Positions 1-5,113 of a stretch of 5,113 bases of DNA are shown here, piece by piece. Position 1 is the stretch's first letter. Each line of letters starts with the position of its first letter. The position numbers and the translations under genes were made by a program. This DNA is from an uncultured Collinsella sp. (GTDB lineage: Bacteria > Actinomycetota > Coriobacteriia > Coriobacteriales > Coriobacteriaceae). The stretch covers positions 1-5,113 of the forward strand of contig USMA01000106.1 in assembly GCA_900555765.1 (NCBI GenBank). The letters are read 5' to 3'. Under the pieces are notes generated by a model. It was given only the letters and a program-made list of their open reading frames with translations. It was not told where the DNA came from and ran no database searches.

Positions 1-1
1 T

Positions 2-1174
2 ATCTGCCACGTGGACGTGGTTCCCGCCGGCCCTGGCTGGAACACCGACCCGTTCGCGATGGAGCGTCGCGAGGGCTGGTTGCTCGGTCGCGGCGTGATC
101 GACGACAAGGGCCCGGCAGTGCTGTCGCTTTATGCCGGCGCGTACCTGCTCAAGCGCGGCATTGTGCCGCGCTACACCTTCCGCGCGCTGCTGGGCTGCG
201 ATGAGGAAGTGGGCATGTCCGACGTTCACCATTATCTGGAGAACTACCCCAACCCTGACTTTCTGTTTACGCCTGATGCCGAGTTCCCGGTCTGCAATGC
301 CGAGAAGGGCCAGTTTGGGGCGACGTTTGTGAGCCCCAAGATCGATGGAGGGCGCATCGTATCGTGGAGCGGTGCCGAGGCGAGTAACGCTATCCCGTCG
401 CAGTCCATCTGCGAACTTGCGATTTCCGCCGATGAGCTGCCGGTGCCCGTTGAGAACGTCGACCGCCTGGAGATCACGACACTCGATAACGGGCATGCGC
501 AGATTTTCGCCCACGGTATTGGCGGTCACGCCTCGATGCCCGAGGGGACGATCAATGCCGTCGGCCTGATCGTGTCGTATCTGCGCGAGGCCGAGGACGC
601 GTTTGGTGCACGCGACGAGCGCCTGCTGACGCCTGCCGAGCACGAGTTCGTCAAGTTCCTGGCCTTTGTGCATGCGGATGCCTATGGCCGCGGCCTGGGT
701 ATCGATGCGACGAGTCCGGCGTTTGGCCCGCTTACCTGCAACGCTGGTGTCATCCGCGTGGCGGATGGCCATATTGAGCAGGTCATCGACGTGCGCTTCC
801 CCGACAGCACGAGTGCCGATGCCATCCGCGAGCAGCTCGACCCGCTCGTGGGCCGTTTTGGCGTGACGTGCCGTGTGGGTCGTGCGAAGGTGCCGTTCTC
901 GGTCTCTGCCGACGATCCGGCCGTGAAGGCGCTTATTGATACCTATAACGAGTTTACGGGTAAGCATGCCGAGCCCTTCGCCATGGGCGGTGGCACGTAC
1001 GCACGCAACTTTGCCCGCGCCGTGTCGTTTGGTCCCGAGGAGACCGGCCTTGAGCTGCCCGCGTGGGGCGGCCAGATGCACGGCCCCAACGAGTGTGCCA
1101 GCGAAGAACAGCTCAAGCAGGCGCTCAAGATCTATATCGTGGCAATCTTGCGCTTGAATGAGCTGGAGCTGTAG
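2..1174 (+). CDS. M20-family metallodipeptidase (PepV/Sapep type), 5' partial
   Basis: This is the C-terminal ~390 residues of a cytoplasmic dizinc or Mn-dependent dipeptidase that would cleave dipeptides in peptide and amino-acid turnover. The reading frame is open to the window edge and its first visible residues are ICHVDVVPAG, so the true start lies upstream. The HxD metal motif sits near residue 87 in PepV, so about 80-85 residues are missing and the full length would be near 470, normal for PepV. Visible M20 landmarks are the metal-ligand His (nt 8-10), the bridging Asp in GVIDDKGP (first D, nt 101-103), the general-base/ligand pair EE in CDEEVG (nt 203-208), Asp in the PepV-like TPDAEFP (nt 275-277), the lid motif GHASMPEG (His nt 527-529), MGGGTYAR near the end, and the C-terminal ligand His in GQMHGPNE (nt 1079-1081). 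All catalytic positions are intact. Family assignment is strong; the exact substrate (general dipeptidase or Xaa-His dipeptidase) is inferred. A terminator follows, so it is probably not co-transcribed with the phosphate operon. Confidence 0.93.
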   Translation: MCHVDVVPAGPGWNTDPFAMERREGWLLGRGVIDDKGPAVLSLYAGAYLLKRGIVPRYTFRALLGCDEEVGMSDVHHYLENYPNPDFLFTPDAEFPVCNAEKGQFGATFVSPKIDGGRIVSWSGAEASNAIPSQSICELAISADELPVPVENVDRLEITTLDNGHAQIFAHGIGGHASMPEGTINAVGLIVSYLREAEDAFGARDERLLTPAEHEFVKFLAFVHADAYGRGLGIDATSPAFGPLTCNAGVIRVADGHIEQVIDVRFPDSTSADAIREQLDPLVGRFGVTCRVGRAKVPFSVSADDPAVKALIDTYNEFTGKHAEPFAMGGGTYARNFARAVSFGPEETGLELPAWGGQMHGPNECASEEQLKQALKIYIVAILRLNELEL

Positions 1175-1216
1175 GGCTCCCACTATATCCTGCTTGGGTA
1201 CAAACTTGCATTACGA

Positions 1217-1247
1217 GCCCGGTGCTTCGGCCCGGGCGTTTTCTTTT
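1217..1247 (+). terminator. Intrinsic terminator of the dipeptidase gene
   Basis: GCCCGG (1217-1222) pairs with CCGGGC (1232-1237). After a single bulged T (1223), G1224-C1231 and C1225-G1230 continue the stem and close a TTCG tetraloop, the very stable C(UUCG)G type. A T-rich tract, TTTTCTTTT (1239-1247), follows one base after the stem. It starts 43 bases after the dipeptidase stop codon. On the reverse strand no T tract follows the stem, so it should act only on + strand transcripts. Confidence 0.92.
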
Positions 1248-1277
1248 GCGGTTGGGTAGTCTTGGGGGACGTTCCTC

Positions 1278-1286
1278 TGGTGTAAA
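1278..1286 (+). promoter_or_regulatory. Possible extended -10 element upstream of pstS
   Basis: TGG followed by TGTAAA resembles an extended -10 (TGn plus a hexamer matching TATAAT at 4 of 6). No good -35 lies 16-18 bases upstream. If used, transcription would begin near 1293 and the pstS leader would be about 180 bases and contain the tandem repeat and all three dyads. This is a weak sequence match only. Confidence 0.2.
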
Positions 1287-1309
1287 AGGCAGGTCATGCT
1301 TGGTGGCGG

Positions 1310-1331
1310 GTTTGTTATCCGTTTGTAAAGC
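1310..1331 (+). promoter_or_regulatory. Tandem 11-bp repeat, candidate Pho box upstream of pstS
   Basis: Two adjacent 11-base units begin identically: GTTTGTTATCC (1310-1320) and GTTTGTAAAGC (1321-1331). OmpR-family response regulators such as PhoB and PhoP bind tandem sites with 11-bp periodicity. TGTTAT (1313-1318) and TGTAAA (1324-1329), spaced exactly 11 bases, match the TGTCAT core of the E. coli PhoB box at 5/6 and 4/6. Read on the reverse strand the same segment gives TTTACA, five bases, ATAACA, close to the Bacillus PhoP pattern of TTAACA-like hexamers. The site lies 141 bases before the pstS start, in the only intergenic gap of the operon, where phosphate-starvation control is expected. 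The regulator is not in the window, so binding is inference. Confidence 0.45.
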
Positions 1332-1343
1332 CGAGCCGCGCTT

Positions 1344-1379
1344 GCGGTAAGGGTCTATCAATAGCCCGTAAGAAACCGC
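1344..1379 (+). other. Nested imperfect dyad in the pstS upstream region
   Basis: GCGGT (1344-1348) is complementary to ACCGC (1375-1379). Nested inside, GGG (1351-1353) pairs with CCC (1365-1367) and CTA (1355-1357) pairs with TAG (1362-1364) around a TCAA loop, with one bulged T at 1354. As RNA this would be a two-part hairpin with an AA versus 7-base internal loop. As DNA it is a dyad centred on CTATCAATAG, which contains the possible -10 hexamer TATCAA. Whether it works as an operator, an RNA leader element or neither cannot be told from sequence alone. Confidence 0.35.
1356..1361 (+). promoter_or_regulatory. Possible -10 hexamer for pstS
   Basis: TATCAA matches the -10 consensus TATAAT at 4 of 6 positions. 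The segment 17 bases upstream (around 1333-1338, GAGCCG) has no resemblance to a -35, which would suit an activator-dependent promoter, and the candidate Pho box ends at 1331 just upstream. The gap of 24 bases between box and hexamer is larger than in E. coli PhoB promoters (about 10-11), which weakens the case. Transcription would begin about 100 bases before the pstS start. Confidence 0.2.
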
Positions 1380-1387
1380 AGATAACG

Positions 1388-1410
1388 CGGCCGTCGCCCG
1401 ATCGGGGCCG
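1388..1410 (+). other. GC-rich hairpin in the pstS leader
   Basis: CGGCC (1388-1392) pairs with GGCCG (1406-1410) around a 13-base loop. The loop region contains most of the perfect 10-base palindrome CCCGATCGGG (1397-1406), which offers a competing CCC/GGG stem. The sequence after the stem, TATCTTTCC, is only weakly T-rich, so a strong terminator is unlikely, though a weak attenuator is possible. Confidence 0.35.
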
Positions 1411-1429
1411 TATCTTTCCAAACAGCAAA

Positions 1430-1446
1430 GCGGGCAGGGTGCCCGC
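1430..1446 (+). other. Perfect hairpin just upstream of the pstS ribosome binding site
   Basis: GCGGGC (1430-1435) and GCCCGC (1441-1446) form a perfect 6-bp all-G/C stem around the loop AGGGT. No T tract follows, so it is not a terminator. It ends 14 bases before the ribosome binding site and could stabilise the mRNA 5' end or influence translation. It also encloses the in-frame GTG at 1439, an argument against that codon as the pstS start. Confidence 0.45.
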
Positions 1447-1460
1447 GAGTCGCATGTACG

Positions 1461-1468
1461 AAAGGAAG
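1461..1468 (+). promoter_or_regulatory. pstS: Ribosome binding site that sets the pstS start
   Basis: AAAGGAAG precedes ATG 1472 with the AGGA core five bases from the start codon. Neither in-frame alternative, GTG 1439 nor ATG 1454, has a comparable site. Starting at 1472 also places the twin-arginine motif near the N terminus, as export signals require. Confidence 0.85.
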
Positions 1469-1471
1469 ATC

Positions 1472-2407
1472 ATGCTCGATCAGGCTTATTCTCGTCGTCA
1501 GTTCCTCGGCCTCGCTGGTGGTCTTGCCGGCATCGTCGGTCTCGGTCTCGTTGGTTGCGGCGGCTCCGGCGCATCCGACGCCGCCGACAAGGGTAGCGCT
1601 GCTGCCGAGTCCGTCTCCGGCGAGGTGACCTACGACGGTGCCTCCTCGTTCCAGGCTCTCGTCGAGGCTGCTGCCGAGAAGTTCATGGATGCCAACCCGG
1701 ACGTCTCCGTTTCCGGCTCGGGCAACGGCTCGGGCAAGGGTCTGACCGCTGTCGCTGCTGGCACCGTCACCATCGGTAACTCCGACGTCTTCGCCGAGCC
1801 CAAGCTCGAGGCCGACCAGGTCAAGCACCTCGTCGACCACGAGGTCGCCGTCGTTGGCATGGGTCCCGTCGTCTCCAAGAACGTGACGGTCGACGACCTG
1901 TCCCTCGAGCAGCTCAAGGGCATCTTCTCTGGCCAGATCACCAACTGGAAGGAGGTCGGCGGCGACGACGCCAAGATCGTCGTTCTCAACCGCAAGGCTG
2001 GCTCCGGCACCCGCGCTACCTTCGAGGCCGCCGTCTTTGGCGACGAGGTCGTCGACTTTAAGGGCGACGCCGAGCTCGACAAGTCCGGCGACGTCCAGAC
2101 TCAGATGGGCAGCACCGACAACGCCATCTCCTACCTCGATTTCTCGCACTTCGATGACTCCAAGTTCAACGCCATCAAGGTCGAGGGTGTCGAGCCCAAG
2201 AGCAAGAATGTCACCGACGACTCCTTCAAGATCTGGGCTACCGAGCACATGTACTGCGCAAAGGACGCCGACGAGGCCACCAAGGCCTTCCTGGAGTTCA
2301 TGCTCTCCGACGACGTCCAGGGCAAGCTCGTCGAGGAGCAGGGCTTCATCCCCGTCTCTGCCATGAAGGTCGTCAAGGACGCCAGCGGCAAGGTCTCTGC
2401 TAAATAA
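1472..2407 (+). CDS. pstS: Phosphate ABC transporter substrate-binding lipoprotein PstS
   Basis: PstS binds inorganic phosphate at the outer face of the membrane and delivers it to the PstC-PstA channel. The product has 311 residues. Its N terminus carries a textbook twin-arginine motif SRRQFL (residues 7-12), a Gly/Leu-rich hydrophobic stretch (13-27) and a lipobox LVGC with Cys29. It is therefore probably exported folded by Tat, lipidated at Cys29 and anchored, leaving about 283 mature residues with a Gly/Ser/Ala linker. The binding-protein core shows the family's phosphate-contact segments: ASSFQAL (57-63), GSGNGSGKG (82-90), IGNSD (101-105), RKAGSGTR (174-181) and the AISYLDF element, with a C-terminal GFIPV. 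This matches the shorter Gram-positive PstS type. Start chosen by its ribosome binding site; an upstream GTG at 1439 would add 11 residues before the Tat motif and is less likely. Nearly all lysine codons are AAG and C-ending codons dominate, consistent with high expression. First gene of pstSCAB. Confidence 0.95.
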   Translation: MLDQAYSRRQFLGLAGGLAGIVGLGLVGCGGSGASDAADKGSAAAESVSGEVTYDGASSFQALVEAAAEKFMDANPDVSVSGSGNGSGKGLTAVAAGTVTIGNSDVFAEPKLEADQVKHLVDHEVAVVGMGPVVSKNVTVDDLSLEQLKGIFSGQITNWKEVGGDDAKIVVLNRKAGSGTRATFEAAVFGDEVVDFKGDAELDKSGDVQTQMGSTDNAISYLDFSHFDDSKFNAIKVEGVEPKSKNVTDDSFKIWATEHMYCAKDADEATKAFLEFMLSDDVQGKLVEEQGFIPVSAMKVVKDASGKVSAK

Positions 2408-2431
2408 ATAATCGCCCCGGAAAGGTTTGCA

Positions 2432-3319
2432 ATGGCAAAACAGCTGCCAAAGCGCGATCTTGAGAACGTGGGCCTGGGCGTCACGGGCGCGTGCGTAGCG
2501 CTCGTGACGCTTGTCGTTGCCGCGCTCATCTTCATGGTCGCCCAAAAGGGCCTCTCGGCTTTTATCAAGGACGGCGTCTCGGTCGTCGAGTTCTTCACCG
2601 GCACCAAGTGGGACCTGGCCAACACGGCCAAAAACGGCCTGCCCTACACCGGCGCCCTGCCCCTGATTGTCACCTCGTTTGCGGTCATGGTGCTCTCCAC
2701 GCTCATCGCGCTGCCCATCGCCATCGGCTCTGCCATCTTTGCGGTCGAGATCAGCCCTAAGTTTGGCTCCAAGGTCTTTCAGCCGCTTATTGAGCTTTTG
2801 ACCGGTATCCCCTCGGTCGTCTTTGGCCTGATCGGCTTCCACGTGGTCGTCGGCCTTATGAAGAGCGTTTTCCATGTGAGCACGGGTCTGGGCATCTTGC
2901 CCGGCGCCATCGTGCTGGCCGTCATGATCCTGCCGACCATGACCACGCTTTCGGTCGACGGCTTGCGTGCCGTGCCCGACAGCTACCGTCAGGGATCGCT
3001 CGCGCTGGGCTACACCCGCTGGCAGACCATCTGGCACGTGGTGCTCAAGTCCGCCATGCCGTCGCTCATGACCGCGGTCATCCTCGGCATGACGCGCGCC
3101 TTTGGCGAGACGCTCGGCAGCGAGGCCATGCCGACGTCGCTGCTGTCGCCGGCTTCGACCATCACCACCACGCTCACCACGTCCATGGCGGTCTATGCCG
3201 AGGGCTCGGCCCAGGACGATGTTCTGTGGGCACTCGGTCTGCTGCTGATGGGCATGAGCCTCATCTTCATCCTGATCATCCACCTTATCGGCCACAAGGG
3301 GGCGAAGGCTCATGGCTAG
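2432..3319 (+). CDS. pstC: Phosphate ABC transporter permease PstC
   Basis: One of the two membrane permease subunits that form the phosphate channel together with PstA. It has 295 residues, slightly short for PstC. Hydrophobic segments lie at about 13-36, 74-104, 126-142, 152-172, 208-224 and 263-286, giving the expected six-helix layout with a large loop after the first helix. The conserved IPSVVFGLIG (126-135) and the cytoplasmic EAA loop (about 180-206, containing LALGYTRWQTIW), which docks on PstB, are present. The family's GET triplet is at 225-227. The following residues, LGSEAMPTS, do not show the usual AVxMxxGN pattern and this stretch appears about 6-7 residues shorter than in E. 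coli PstC. It starts 24 bases after pstS with GGAAAGG (2419-2425) six bases before the ATG. PstC is separated from PstA by gene order and by lacking PstA's FGEAAALLFTSG motif. Confidence 0.95.
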   Translation: MAKQLPKRDLENVGLGVTGACVALVTLVVAALIFMVAQKGLSAFIKDGVSVVEFFTGTKWDLANTAKNGLPYTGALPLIVTSFAVMVLSTLIALPIAIGSAIFAVEISPKFGSKVFQPLIELLTGIPSVVFGLIGFHVVVGLMKSVFHVSTGLGILPGAIVLAVMILPTMTTLSVDGLRAVPDSYRQGSLALGYTRWQTIWHVVLKSAMPSLMTAVILGMTRAFGETLGSEAMPTSLLSPASTITTTLTTSMAVYAEGSAQDDVLWALGLLLMGMSLIFILIIHLIGHKGAKAHG

Positions 3320-4238
3320 CACGCGCATCCATATCGACGAGGCGAGACTCGGGCGTGTCCAAAAGCAGGACCGCATCGCCACGGGTGTGCTGACGGCGAT
3401 TGTCGCCATCGTCATGCTCATCGTCATCTCCATGGTGGCCTACATCTTGTTCGAGGGCATCTCGACGCTGTTCCAGCCGGGCTTTCTCACGCAGCCCGCG
3501 CGCGCCAACGGAACCCAGGGCGGCGTGCTCTACCAGCTGTTCGACTCGTTCTATCTGCTGCTGATCACCCTGATCATCTCGGTGCCCATCAGCCTAGGCG
3601 GAGCGGTCTTCCTGGTTGAGTTCGCGCCGAACGGCCCTATCCGCGACATCGCCTCTACCGCCATCGAGACCTTGTCCTCGCTGCCTTCCATCGTCGTCGG
3701 CATGTTCGGTTTTCTGGTGTTCTCGGTGCAGCTGGGCTGGAAGTACTCCATCATCTCCGGCGCCATCGCGCTCACCATGTTCAATATCCCCATTCTGGTG
3801 CGCGTGATCCAGCAGGCGCTCGAGGACGTGCCGCAGGCCCAGCGCGATGCGTGCCTGGCCATGGGCCTCACCCGCTGGGAGGCCACGCTGCACATCCTAA
3901 TCCCCGAGGCCATGCCCGCCATCGTGACCGGCATCGTGCTTTCGGCCGGCCGTGTGTTTGGCGAGGCCGCAGCACTGCTCTTTACCTCGGGCATGAGCTC
4001 GCCGGTGCGTCTGAACTTCTTGAGCTTTAACCTGTCGAGTCCCACCTGCGCCTGGAACGTGTTCCGCCCCGGCGAGTCGCTCGCCGTGCACATCTACAAG
4101 ATCTATGGCGAGGGCAGCCCCGAGGCCCAGCAGATCGTTTGGGGCACCGCGGCGCTGCTGATGATTTGCGTACTGCTGTTTAACGTAGCCGCCCGTATTG
4201 TGGGCAAGCAACTGGCAAGGAAGATGACGGCCGAATGA
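3312..4238 (+). CDS. pstA: Phosphate ABC transporter permease PstA
   Basis: The second permease subunit of the Pst transporter, 308 residues, pairing with PstC in the membrane. Helices are predicted at about 22-47, 78-103, 124-138, 145-163, 200-224 and 275-296. Family marks include LPSIVVGMFGF (124-134), the EAA loop (about 173-199, with CLAMGLTRWEATL) that contacts PstB, and FGEAAALLFTSG (216-227), close to the usual PstA form GETAPLLFT. The C-terminal half includes an extracellular stretch ending in SLAVHIYKIYGEG before the last helix. The ATG overlaps the end of pstC by 8 bases. Purine-rich AAGGGGG (3296-3302) and GAAGG (3304-3308) inside pstC serve as ribosome binding sites, so translation is probably coupled to pstC. 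Nothing appears truncated or out of frame. Confidence 0.95.
   Translation: MASTRIHIDEARLGRVQKQDRIATGVLTAIVAIVMLIVISMVAYILFEGISTLFQPGFLTQPARANGTQGGVLYQLFDSFYLLLITLIISVPISLGGAVFLVEFAPNGPIRDIASTAIETLSSLPSIVVGMFGFLVFSVQLGWKYSIISGAIALTMFNIPILVRVIQQALEDVPQAQRDACLAMGLTRWEATLHILIPEAMPAIVTGIVLSAGRVFGEAAALLFTSGMSSPVRLNFLSFNLSSPTCAWNVFRPGESLAVHIYKIYGEGSPEAQQIVWGTAALLMICVLLFNVAARIVGKQLARKMTAE
4217..4223 (+). promoter_or_regulatory. pstB: Distant ribosome binding site for pstB
   Basis: AAGGAAG lies inside the end of pstA, 11 bases before ATG 4235, longer than the usual 5-9. Together with the ATGA stop-start overlap (4235-4238) this suggests pstB is translated by ribosomes finishing pstA. A second in-frame ATG at 4244 has no better site of its own. 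Confidence 0.55.
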
Positions 4239-5107
4239 GCGAGATGAATGTAACGCCCGCAACCGAAGCGGCATCGTCCGACACCCAGGACTTCTTGTCG
4301 AGCGTGGGGGAGAACGAGAAGCGCGTGCGCGTGAGCGGCAAGGCCGTGAGCGACGAGGTCGTGCTCTCCACCAAGGACGTCAGCGTGTTCTATGGCGACC
4401 ACCTAGCACTGCACAATACGTCGCTCGACTTCCACAAGGGCGAGATCACGGCGCTCATCGGGCCTTCGGGCTGCGGTAAGTCGACCTTCTTGCGTAGCCT
4501 CAACCTCATGAATCGCGAGATTCGCGGCTGCCGCGTGGAGGGCGAGATCAACTATCGCGGGCGCAACGTGAACACCAAGACCGAAAACACCTACGAGCTG
4601 CGCCGTTCCATTGGCATGGTGTTCCAGCAGCCCAACCCGTTCCGCAAGTCCATTCGCGACAACATCACGTTTGCGCCTAAGCGCCACGGCATCACCGACC
4701 GCGACGAGCTCGACCGCATGGTCGAGGAAAGCCTGCGCGGCGCGGCGCTTTGGGACGAGGTCAAGGACAAGCTCGACAAGAGCGCCTATGCGCTTTCGGG
4801 CGGCCAGCAGCAGCGTCTGTGCATTGCGCGCACGCTGGCGCTCAACCCCGCCGTGATCCTGTTTGACGAGCCCTGCTCGGCGCTCGACCCCATCTCGACG
4901 CTGGCGATCGAAGACCTCATGTCGTCGATCGTTGCCGACCGCGCCATCGTCATCGTGACGCACAACATGGAGCAGGCGTCGCGTGTGTCCAACCGCACGG
5001 CGTTCTTCTACATGGGCGATATGGTCGAATACGACGAGACTGACGAGATTTTCCAACGGCCCAAGGATAAGCGGCTGAATGATTACCTCCCCGGCAAGTT
5101 CTCCTAG
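4235..5107 (+). CDS. pstB: Phosphate ABC transporter ATP-binding protein PstB
   Basis: Cytoplasmic ATPase that dimerises under PstC-PstA and powers phosphate import. All nucleotide-binding elements are intact: A-loop Tyr53 in VFYGD, Walker A GPSGCGKST (76-84), Q-loop at FQQPNPF (130-136), signature LSGGQQQR (187-194), Walker B ILFDEP (208-213, catalytic Glu212), D-loop SALDP (215-219) and switch His243 in VTHNM. PstB-specific wording such as the FQQPNPF Q-loop and DEPCSALDP supports phosphate specificity over other importers. The protein has 290 residues against about 250-260 in most PstB. The excess is an N-terminal tail (about 1-43) rich in Ser, Glu, Asp and Thr, without recognisable domain and probably disordered. 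The start overlaps the pstA stop as ATGA. In-frame ATG 4244 and several GTG codons (4304, 4325, 4331) are alternative starts. The stop is six bases before the window edge, so what follows (often phoU) is not visible. Confidence 0.96.
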   Translation: MSEMNVTPATEAASSDTQDFLSSVGENEKRVRVSGKAVSDEVVLSTKDVSVFYGDHLALHNTSLDFHKGEITALIGPSGCGKSTFLRSLNLMNREIRGCRVEGEINYRGRNVNTKTENTYELRRSIGMVFQQPNPFRKSIRDNITFAPKRHGITDRDELDRMVEESLRGAALWDEVKDKLDKSAYALSGGQQQRLCIARTLALNPAVILFDEPCSALDPISTLAIEDLMSSIVADRAIVIVTHNMEQASRVSNRTAFFYMGDMVEYDETDEIFQRPKDKRLNDYLPGKFS

Positions 5108-5113
5108 TCCGGG

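Noticed and set aside
2..16. The dipeptidase might be a 5'-truncated pseudogene
   Set aside because: The frame is open to the window edge and already contains the HxD metal motif there, so the gene is cut by the window and not by a mutation. All visible catalytic residues are present.
1125..1421. A 98-codon reverse-strand frame covering the intergenic gap
   Set aside because: It begins at TTG without a ribosome binding site, runs through the terminator hairpin and into the dipeptidase gene, and its product is basic and proline-rich without a recognisable family.
1439..1471. Upstream GTG start adding 11 residues to PstS
   Set aside because: The GTG lies in the loop of a stable hairpin without a ribosome binding site, whereas ATG 1472 has AAAGGAAG at good spacing and keeps the export signal N-terminal.
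1175..1471. tRNA, small RNA gene, CRISPR array or insertion sequence in the intergenic gap
   Set aside because: No cloverleaf, regularly spaced repeats, transposase fragment or terminal inverted repeats are visible; the only repeats are the short 11-bp pair and local dyads.
1358..3433. A 691-codon open frame on the reverse strand across pstS and pstC
   Set aside because: It is antisense to two well-supported genes. Its product is a run of Asp, Gly, Arg, His and Leu with no recognisable domain, as expected from reading C/G-ending codons backwards, and stop codons are rare there because of composition.
3312..4238. pstC/pstA and pstA/pstB overlaps as possible frameshift or fusion signals
   Set aside because: Overlaps of 8 and 4 bases with separate start codons are ordinary translational coupling in tight operons; both proteins have complete ends.
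4859..4891. Cys in the PstB Walker B region (DEPCSALDP) as an unusual substitution
   Set aside because: DEPCSALDP is a common PstB variant alongside DEPTSALDP, and the catalytic Asp-Glu pair is intact.
4403..5056. A 217-codon reverse-strand frame opposite pstB
   Set aside because: It is entirely antisense to a PstB with all ATPase motifs, and its composition is typical of an antisense shadow.

Overview
The window holds the 3' part of an M20-family dipeptidase gene followed by a complete high-affinity phosphate transport operon, pstS-pstC-pstA-pstB, all on the + strand. The DNA is GC-rich with strong C/G preference at third codon positions. A moderately high-GC gut actinobacterium of the Coriobacteriia, Collinsella-like, fits the base composition, AAGGA-type ribosome binding sites, the PepV/Sapep-type dipeptidase and a PstS that carries both a twin-arginine motif and a lipobox. 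This taxonomic placement is inference from general features, not a database match.

Layout: bases 2-1174 encode the C-terminal ~390 residues of the dipeptidase; about 80-85 N-terminal residues lie upstream of the window. A clear intrinsic terminator (1217-1247, UUCG-capped stem plus T tract) separates it from the operon. The 297-base gap 1175-1471 has no convincing gene. It holds the terminator, a tandem 11-bp repeat resembling a Pho box (1310-1331), weak -10 candidates, three dyads or hairpins (1344-1379, 1388-1410, 1430-1446) and the pstS ribosome binding site.

The operon is tightly packed. pstS (1472-2407) and pstC (2432-3319) are 24 bases apart, pstC and pstA (3312-4238) overlap by 8 bases, and pstA and pstB (4235-5107) overlap by the 4 bases ATGA. 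PstS captures phosphate at the outer face of the membrane, PstC and PstA form the permease channel, and a PstB dimer hydrolyses ATP in the cytoplasm to drive uptake. phoU and a two-component system often follow pstB, but the window ends six bases after the pstB stop.

No undescribed system is evident: this is a conventional Pst transporter. The points most worth a second look are the Tat-plus-lipobox export signal of PstS, the candidate Pho box and structured leader upstream of pstS, an apparently shortened segment after the GET motif of PstC, and a ~43-residue N-terminal extension on PstB.
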